Positions 7,596 through 11,697 of a stretch of 11,697 nucleotides of DNA are shown here, in pieces. The position numbers and the translations under genes were made by a program. This DNA comes from a bacterium (lineage in GTDB: Bacteria > Ratteibacteria > UBA8468 > B48-G9 > DTJG01), in assembly GCA_026418655.1 (NCBI GenBank), contig JAOAAW010000075.1, positions 1 through 11,697 on the forward strand, read 5' to 3'. The number at the start of each line of letters is the position of its first letter. Within the stretch, counting starts at the first letter, position 1. The notes under the pieces are model-generated. The model saw only the letters and a list, made by a program, of their open reading frames with translations. It was not told where the DNA came from and ran no database searches.

Positions 7596-8249
7596 TCAAT
7601 CAAAAATACCTTTTTGAAGCATTTGCAATACCTCAAGAAGGGAAGTACATAATATTGTAGGGCTTGCGGCTATCAATTCTTCTACAGTCGATGAACCTGT
7701 CGATACGACAATAGTATCTATTTTTGCTTTTTTCCCTGTAAGAACATCTATGTCCATATCTCCAATAAAAATTGCCTCTTTATTATTTGTTTTCAAAAAA
7801 TCAAGAATTTTCAAAATCATTTCAGGGTCAGGTTTTTGATTGGTTACCTGGTCTCCAAATACAGTAATGTCAAAATATTTTTTCATATCAAGATTTTTTA
7901 TGATAAGTAATCCTGATTCTAAAGGCCTGTTTGATGCAACTGCAATAAGCTTGCCAGTTTCCTTGAGTTTTTCAAGCAATTGTTTTGCCCCTGGTAAAAG
8001 TTTGACCTTGCCGTCTAAAGATTTCAAGTGGTATTCACGATAAATTTTTGATGCCTTTTTAATATCACAGGGCTTAAAAAAACGGGGAATATAATTTTTA
8101 TCTCCATGCCCTACTGCTCTTTTTGCTGTTTCAAAATCAACAGGTGGATAACCGAGTTTGGTCAGTGTGTACACAAGAGTTTCCCATATCGCCTGATAGG
8201 CATCTATAAGAGTTCCATCAAGATCAAATATAAAGAGCTTCTTTTTCAT
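7596..8249 (-). CDS. HAD-superfamily hydrolase, phosphoglycolate-phosphatase-like
   Basis: The 217-residue product has the four HAD motifs in order: DLDGT (9-13, nucleophile D9 and acid D11), SNR (S106), Lys139 in NQKPDPEM, and GDMDID (163-168, D164/D168). An alpha-helical cap of class C1 lies between motifs I and II. This matches the Gph/PGMB-like subfamily, which removes phosphate from phosphoglycolate or related small metabolites; the exact substrate cannot be read from sequence. The start at ATG 8249 is preferred because the nucleophile then sits at residue 9 and a TATAAT lies just upstream. Longer starts exist at ATG 8261 and TTG 8270, but these would lie within that -10 box. No Shine-Dalgarno is seen, so the mRNA may be nearly leaderless. 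Confidence 0.88.
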   Translation of the reverse strand: MKKKLFIFDLDGTLIDAYQAIWETLVYTLTKLGYPPVDFETAKRAVGHGDKNYIPRFFKPCDIKKASKIYREYHLKSLDGKVKLLPGAKQLLEKLKETGKLIAVASNRPLESGLLIIKNLDMKKYFDITVFGDQVTNQKPDPEMILKILDFLKTNNKEAIFIGDMDIDVLTGKKAKIDTIVVSTGSSTVEELIAASPTILCTSLLEVLQMLQKGIFD

Positions 8250-8259
8250 AATGCCAGTC

Positions 8260-8287
8260 ATTATACTCAATTTAAGACTAAAATCAA
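8260..8287 (-). promoter_or_regulatory. candidate promoter of the HAD gene, very close to its start
   Basis: On the minus strand TTGATT (8287-8282), a 16-base spacer and TATAAT (8265-8260) are seen. Transcription would start near 8253, giving a leader of only about 4 bases before ATG 8249. Confidence 0.55.
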
Positions 8288-8330
8288 ATATTGCTCATTA
8301 AACCTGTAACCTGAATGTGCGTCTAAAAAA

Positions 8331-8359
8331 TTGACAGATTGTAGGCATTGGGTTTAAAT
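8331..8359 (+). promoter_or_regulatory. candidate promoter of the secreted coiled-coil gene
   Basis: A perfect TTGACA (8331-8336) is followed after 17 bases by the weaker -10 TTAAAT (8354-8359). An AGGAG ribosome site (8365-8369) lies 6 bases before ATG 8376. The predicted start of transcription (about 8366) overlaps the ribosome site, so the true start may be slightly upstream. The 126-base gap between the HAD and coiled-coil genes holds this and the divergent HAD promoter. Confidence 0.55.
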
Positions 8360-8375
8360 TATTCAGGAGTAAAAA

Positions 8376-8774
8376 ATGGAAAAATTTTTGATTTTAATTT
8401 TTCTCTTAGCAGGTCTGTATGCGTATTGTCGCGATGGTTCTTTCTCGAGGACAAGCGAACAAATACAGGGACAAACAGAAAAACGTATGCTTGAACCATC
8501 AGAAATTGCCAGTAAGGCAAAAGAATTTCTGGAGATTCAAAAAAAACTATTTGATATGGAAAAAGATGTCATTCAGCAAGATCCTGAATTAAAGCAGATT
8601 GCAGAACAGATTAAACAATTACAGCAACAATTGAGAGAAAGGGTAGAGGAAAAGCTGAAAACAAATGAGGAATACCAATCCTTAAGACAACGCAGGGAAC
8701 AAATTCGACAGGAATATACCAGAGCAGGTTTTAAACCCAACCAGCCACCGGTAAGAAGGTTTGAGAGAAAATAA
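8376..8774 (+). CDS. small secreted coiled-coil protein, function unknown
   Basis: The 132-residue product begins with a short charged end and a hydrophobic segment (residues 4-17) that looks like a signal peptide; Cys18 follows it, but Tyr17 at -1 makes a lipobox unlikely. From about residue 42 to 115 it is rich in Glu, Gln, Lys and Arg with heptad-like hydrophobic spacing, so long helices or a coiled coil are expected. Two related segments begin at D69-P-E-L and N97-E-E-Y, 28 residues apart, suggesting a small internal repeat. The C-terminus is basic and proline-containing (PNQPPVRRFERK). It was not matched to a known family; a periplasmic chaperone or adaptor is possible by shape only. A good AGGAG ribosome site supports the start. 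Confidence 0.75.
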   Translation: MEKFLILIFLLAGLYAYCRDGSFSRTSEQIQGQTEKRMLEPSEIASKAKEFLEIQKKLFDMEKDVIQQDPELKQIAEQIKQLQQQLRERVEEKLKTNEEYQSLRQRREQIRQEYTRAGFKPNQPPVRRFERK

Positions 8775-8820
8775 TCCACATCAATTTCTGTTCCATTCAG
8801 AAAAATGATAAGATAAATGT

Positions 8821-9687
8821 ATGTTTGGCGGCATTGACCTTATTGTCATTATGTTTGTCTTAGGCGGAATTCTTGGTGGCGCAGGACGTGGTTTTCTTGG
8901 TACAATTATTGACATTTGCGGTATAGGATTTGGAATATTTTTAGGTTCATTTGTTTATCCTGCACCAGTAAAACTATTTTCAAGATTTGGTATCACAGGA
9001 ACAGCAGTAGAACTTATTTTCTTTATACTTTCAAGTATTTTTCTGGCACTTACTTTTATTCTCCTTCTGGAATCTATTAGAAGAAAGGTTGAGATAAAAC
9101 CTGCTGTTGATAGGATATTTGGCGGGATATTTGGTTCAATCAATGGATTTGTTGCGGCCGCAAGTCTCTTAATAATTATGACATCCTCAGTTCCTATGGG
9201 GCAGGAGATAGACCAGGCAAAATATGCTCCTTCTATAAGGAATGGTTTATTAAAGTTTTATGAAGAGATTGAAAGGCGTAATATCACCCTTCCAAAGATG
9301 ATAATTCTTCCAGTTGCATACATGGATGAGTTTGGGAAAAATATTTGGAAAGCCAGATTTGTTAAAATGAATTTTACAAATTTTGAGGGCTATACCTGTA
9401 TTAATTGTGGTGGAAAGGTGAGATTTACAGGTTATTTAGCTAAATATGGTGCTGGTATTGTTCCAAAGCTATCATGCGAAAAATGTGGAAGAACTTCGGA
9501 TGGTTGTCAGACATATGAAGGATATCATAAATTGTATAAAAGTTGTGTTGTTGAGCTCGCCCGTAAGGGGATGAAATTTGATTGTGGAACATGGCCTAAT
9601 AGAACCTGGGTGACACCTACTGGTCCCTGTCCAATTGATGATAACACCCTTGACCTTATGTTATGGCGCGAACCTATTAAATATTAA
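8821..9687 (+). CDS. CvpA-like membrane protein with C-terminal cysteine-rich domain
   Basis: The 288-residue product has four hydrophobic segments (about 5-25, 30-50, 62-84, 100-122). The beginning, DLIVIMFVLGGILGGAGRGFLG, resembles the colicin V production (CvpA) family, whose members are small inner-membrane proteins of poorly defined envelope function. CvpA proteins are usually near 160-200 residues; here an extra C-terminal region of about 100 residues carries eight cysteines: C193-x2-C196, C219-x2-C222, C229, C242, C255, C270. The two CxxC pairs, 22 residues apart, look like a zinc ribbon, with the later cysteines perhaps forming a second site or disulfides. I do not recognise this combination. 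There is no clear Shine-Dalgarno; TAAGAT (8809-8814) lies 6 bases before ATG, so the start could be leaderless or the gene may be read from the coiled-coil gene 46 bases upstream. Confidence 0.75.
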   Translation: MFGGIDLIVIMFVLGGILGGAGRGFLGTIIDICGIGFGIFLGSFVYPAPVKLFSRFGITGTAVELIFFILSSIFLALTFILLLESIRRKVEIKPAVDRIFGGIFGSINGFVAAASLLIIMTSSVPMGQEIDQAKYAPSIRNGLLKFYEEIERRNITLPKMIILPVAYMDEFGKNIWKARFVKMNFTNFEGYTCINCGGKVRFTGYLAKYGAGIVPKLSCEKCGRTSDGCQTYEGYHKLYKSCVVELARKGMKFDCGTWPNRTWVTPTGPCPIDDNTLDLMLWREPIKY

Positions 9688-9690
9688 TTA

Positions 9691-10443
9691 ATGACAACAA
9701 TTCACATTTTTGAATCTATAATCACAGGGTTAATTGCTGGGTTTATCTGTGGGCTGACGGGTATGGGTGGTGGAACAATCTATGTTCCTGTGTTTTATTT
9801 TATGCTTGGTTCAATAAAGAAAGCAATCGGTACCAGTTTACTTGTAATTTTTGTTTCTTCTCTTTCGGCATTCATATCCCATATGAAGGCAAGACAGGTG
9901 AATTTTAAGATAGCATTATTCCTCATTGTTTCAGGAGTAATTGGCGCACAGTGCGGAAGTTTTTTTATAGCCAGGATACCTGACATAATGGTGAAAATAT
10001 TTTTTGTCTGCCTTACAATTTTCCTTTCCTTTCGTATGGGGAAGGAAAGAATAAACGATACGCAGATTTGCAGTACAGAATTTAAAATTGAAACTGTTAA
10101 GTTTTGCCTCATCGGATTTGTCGGAGGGCTTGTTTCAGGAATGGGTGGTGTGGGTGGCGCCATAGTATTGGTTCCTTTGCTTCATTTGTGCGTTGGTTTG
10201 CCAATAAAGATTTGCATTGGTACAGGTCTATCTGTAGTAACTTTTAATTCTCTTTCAGGATTCGCTGGATACTTATATCATGGCCTTGTGGAAATTCAAA
10301 CGGGATTAGTTACAGGTTTTGTTGCTATTTTCTCCGCAATGGTTGGAGCAAAGGTTAGTCTTCGGAGTGATAATAGAAAATTGAAAAAAATTTTTTCATT
10401 GATACTTTTTATAGCAGGACTTGCTATTTTGATAAAGAGATAG
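9691..10443 (+). CDS. TauE/SafE-family anion permease
   Basis: The 250-residue, highly hydrophobic product has about eight membrane segments in two homologous halves. Each half starts with the signature glycine-rich segment: GLTGMGGGTIYVP near residue 21 and GMGGVGGAIVLVP near residue 150. This is typical of the TauE/SafE (former DUF81) family, implicated in export of sulfite, sulfoacetate and other organosulfur anions. The substrate of this member is unknown. The gene begins 3 bases after the stop of the CvpA-like gene with no ribosome site, so it is likely co-transcribed and translationally coupled. The full family length is present. Confidence 0.9.
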   Translation: MTTIHIFESIITGLIAGFICGLTGMGGGTIYVPVFYFMLGSIKKAIGTSLLVIFVSSLSAFISHMKARQVNFKIALFLIVSGVIGAQCGSFFIARIPDIMVKIFFVCLTIFLSFRMGKERINDTQICSTEFKIETVKFCLIGFVGGLVSGMGGVGGAIVLVPLLHLCVGLPIKICIGTGLSVVTFNSLSGFAGYLYHGLVEIQTGLVTGFVAIFSAMVGAKVSLRSDNRKLKKIFSLILFIAGLAILIKR

Positions 10444-10445
10444 AT

Positions 10446-10475
10446 CTGGCATTTTTTGTCATAACCTGATATAAT
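10446..10475 (+). promoter_or_regulatory. candidate promoter of the ECF sigma gene, leaderless arrangement
   Basis: A perfect TATAAT (10470-10475) lies 8 bases before ATG 10484, with a weak -35 CTGGCA (10446-10451) at 18-base spacing. Transcription would begin about 10482, leaving almost no leader. No Shine-Dalgarno precedes the ATG, which fits this. Confidence 0.55.
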
Positions 10476-10483
10476 TAATTTGT

Positions 10484-11110
10484 ATGGAACAAACTTCAAC
10501 AAAAGCGCTGGCATTACTGAAGGAAAATGAGCTCATAGAAAGAGCCAAGAACCGTGATAATGCTGCCTTTGAAGAACTGGTAAGAAGAAATCAGGCAAAA
10601 ATATATAATCTCGGTTTGAAACTTCTTGGAAATAAAGAAGATGCTGCAGATCTACTCCAGGAAACTTTTATTAATGCATATTATGCACTTCCAAAATTTG
10701 AAGGAAAGTCAGCTTTTTCTACCTGGTTATACAGAATAGCCACCAACAATGCTTTTATGAAAATGAGGAAGAAAAAAATCCCTCTTGTTAGATTTGAGAC
10801 AGAAAAAAATGATTCTGACCAGCAACAGGTGACCTTCAATATTCCTGATTGGTCCAATGACCCACGCGCTCACCTGAAAAACGAAGAACTCAAGATGTTA
10901 ATAGAAAAATCTGTAGATGCTTTACCCGGCAAATACAAAACAATTTTTATTCTCCATGATATTGAGGGTTTTTCTACTGAAGAAATCAGTAGGATGCTCA
11001 ATCTTTCGATTTCTGCTGTGAAATCAAGAGTGCACAGGAGTAGAATGTTTTTGAGAGACAGGCTTTCTCAGTATTTTCATGCTGGTTTCAAGCAAGGAGT
11101 AAATCAGTGA
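10484..11110 (+). CDS. ECF (group 4) RNA polymerase sigma factor, RpoE/SigW-like
   Basis: The 208-residue product carries only sigma regions 2 and 4, as expected for ECF factors. Region 2 (about 24-98) includes AAFEELVRRNQ, EDAADLLQETF and FSTWLYRIATNNAF. Region 4 (about 143-195) includes ALPGKYKTIFILHDIEGFS, TEEISRMLNLS and the helix-turn-helix recognition segment AVKSRVHRSR. The linker between them (IPDWSNDPRAHL) is typical of the RpoE-like group. The sigma factor should direct a stress or envelope regulon and be held inactive by the product of the next gene, whose GTG start overlaps this stop as GTGA. The promoter seen is of housekeeping type, so autoregulation is not evident. Confidence 0.94.
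   Translation: MEQTSTKALALLKENELIERAKNRDNAAFEELVRRNQAKIYNLGLKLLGNKEDAADLLQETFINAYYALPKFEGKSAFSTWLYRIATNNAFMKMRKKKIPLVRFETEKNDSDQQQVTFNIPDWSNDPRAHLKNEELKMLIEKSVDALPGKYKTIFILHDIEGFSTEEISRMLNLSISAVKSRVHRSRMFLRDRLSQYFHAGFKQGVNQ
11094..11099 (+). promoter_or_regulatory. ribosome binding site for the anti-sigma GTG start
   Basis: AAGGAG lies within the end of the sigma gene, 7 bases before GTG 11107. It supports the non-ATG start and the overlapping-gene arrangement. Confidence 0.85.
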
Positions 11111-11355
11111 AGTGCGAAAAGTATCTTGAGTTAATCTCAATGTATCTTGATAAGGAACTCGACCGGATTTTTCTTGATGATTTGGAAGAGCATTTATCTT
11201 TATGCGAGAATTGTATGGCATTTTTTAAGACAATGAAAAAAACCATAACCCTTTCTAGAACCTATTATCATATGAAATGTTGTAAGGTACCTAAGAGTGT
11301 TTCCACGCATATGTTTTACCATCTCAGGATCATTTACAAGAAAGAAAAAATTTAG
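11107..11355 (+). CDS. soluble zinc-binding anti-sigma factor (ZAS type)
   Basis: The 82-residue product has the zinc anti-sigma signature C3-x25-H29-x3-C33-x2-C36 (HLSLCENC). In RsrA and ChrR relatives this domain binds the cognate ECF sigma and, in some, releases it when the zinc thiols are oxidised. Unlike many such proteins there is no membrane segment or sensor domain after the zinc motif; only about 45 basic, hydrophobic residues follow, with a Cys-Cys pair (MKCCK). A cytosolic signal, perhaps redox or metal, is therefore more likely than an envelope signal; this is inference. The gene starts at GTG inside the sigma gene with a strong ribosome site, so the two are produced together. Confidence 0.88.
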   Translation: MKCEKYLELISMYLDKELDRIFLDDLEEHLSLCENCMAFFKTMKKTITLSRTYYHMKCCKVPKSVSTHMFYHLRIIYKKEKI

Positions 11356-11370
11356 TTTTCATTTCAAAAG

Positions 11371-11697
11371 ATGAAATACCCAATAAAAGGCTGGGTAAAA
11401 GACTCTTTCTGTGACTGGGATACAAGAATATCTTCGGTTATTTTTCTTCCAGGTTGCAATATGAGATGTGGTTTCTGTCATAACTGGCAGCTGGTTGAGA
11501 GGTATCAGGGTATGGAAGATATTGAATGGGCACAGGTTAAAGGTTATCTTACCGCAAATAGAGATTTTATTGATGGACTTGTTATTACAGGAGGAGAGCC
11601 ATTTATTTCTGATTTTCTTTTTGAATTAATTGAAGAGATAAAGAAATTAGGGTTCGCCGTTAAGGTGGATACCAATGGCACTTTTCCTGACAAACTG
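11371..11697 (+). CDS. NrdG2-type radical SAM activating enzyme, 5' part (continues past window)
   Basis: 109 residues are visible before the window ends. The start MKYPIKGWVKDSFCDWD is followed by the radical SAM cluster motif C29-x3-C33-x2-C36 (GCNMRCGFCHN) and the SAM-contacting TGGEP (73-77). This pattern, with a short N-terminal extension ending in a D-x-P/T-like turn, is that of the anaerobic ribonucleotide-reductase activating protein family (NrdG2/TIGR02495), which makes a glycyl radical on a partner enzyme; a pyruvate-formate-lyase-type partner is an alternative. It starts 15 bases after the anti-sigma stop, with no strong ribosome site (AAAG only), so it is probably in the sigma transcript. 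The partner enzyme is not in the window. Confidence 0.88.
   Translation, partial: MKYPIKGWVKDSFCDWDTRISSVIFLPGCNMRCGFCHNWQLVERYQGMEDIEWAQVKGYLTANRDFIDGLVITGGEPFISDFLFELIEEIKKLGFAVKVDTNGTFPDKL

Noticed and set aside
7601..7616. CAAAAA-TACC-TTTTTG hairpin as a terminator after tRNA-Cys
   Set aside because: Five of six pairs are A-T and the stem lies in HAD codons for its C-terminus. It is too weak to call.
8376..8432. Lipoprotein signal in the coiled-coil protein (Cys18)
   Set aside because: The residues before Cys18 are Leu-Tyr-Ala-Tyr; a Tyr at -1 does not fit the lipobox, so ordinary signal peptidase cleavage or an anchor is as likely.
1..11697. Mobile elements, CRISPR arrays, attachment site at the tRNA
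   Set aside because: I saw no transposase, integrase, regular spaced repeats or duplicated tRNA 3' end. The region beside tRNA-Cys is ordinary coding sequence.

Overview
The window is a gene-dense, AT-rich (mid-30s % GC by eye) bacterial chromosome segment with short intergenic gaps, sigma70-type promoters (TTGACa / TATAAT) and 11 protein genes plus one tRNA. The gene content suggests an anaerobe with a cell envelope that needs a secreted parvulin foldase: a RACo-type corrinoid activator (Wood-Ljungdahl or methyl-transfer metabolism) and an NrdG2-type radical SAM activase. Several proteins are divergent from textbook relatives, as often seen in poorly sampled candidate phyla, but I cannot name the phylum from the sequence. 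I see no insertion sequence, phage gene, CRISPR array or rRNA; this looks like core chromosome rather than an island.

Layout. (1) 1-663, plus: 3' part of a class I/II HDAC-like deacetylase (AcuC/HdaH type). (2) 725-4350, plus: a two-gene unit with its own promoter, encoding a [2Fe-2S]/ASKHA corrinoid-activator protein and a PriA-family primosome protein whose helicase motifs are all missing. (3) 4347-7412, minus: a secreted parvulin-type PPIase followed by a large membrane protein with an embedded spermidine-synthase-like domain; this unit converges on the PriA gene with overlapping stop codons. (4) 7521-7592, plus: tRNA-Cys(GCA) with a near-consensus promoter, sitting in reverse orientation between two minus-strand genes. 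(5) 7596-8249, minus: HAD-family phosphatase. (6) 8376-11697, plus: a secreted coiled-coil protein, a CvpA-like membrane protein with a C-terminal cysteine-rich domain, a TauE/SafE permease, then an ECF sigma factor with its own promoter, its zinc-type anti-sigma partner, and the start of an NrdG2-type radical SAM activase that runs off the end.

How the parts may relate. The ECF sigma and soluble ZAS anti-sigma form a coupled pair (GTGA start/stop overlap); the radical SAM gene follows 15 bases later and may share the transcript. The most noteworthy item is the intact but apparently ATPase-dead PriA. Next are the CvpA-like protein with its eight-cysteine tail, the divergent membrane-bound spermidine-synthase-like protein, and a set of starts lying only 6-10 bases downstream of a -10 box, which suggests leaderless mRNAs.
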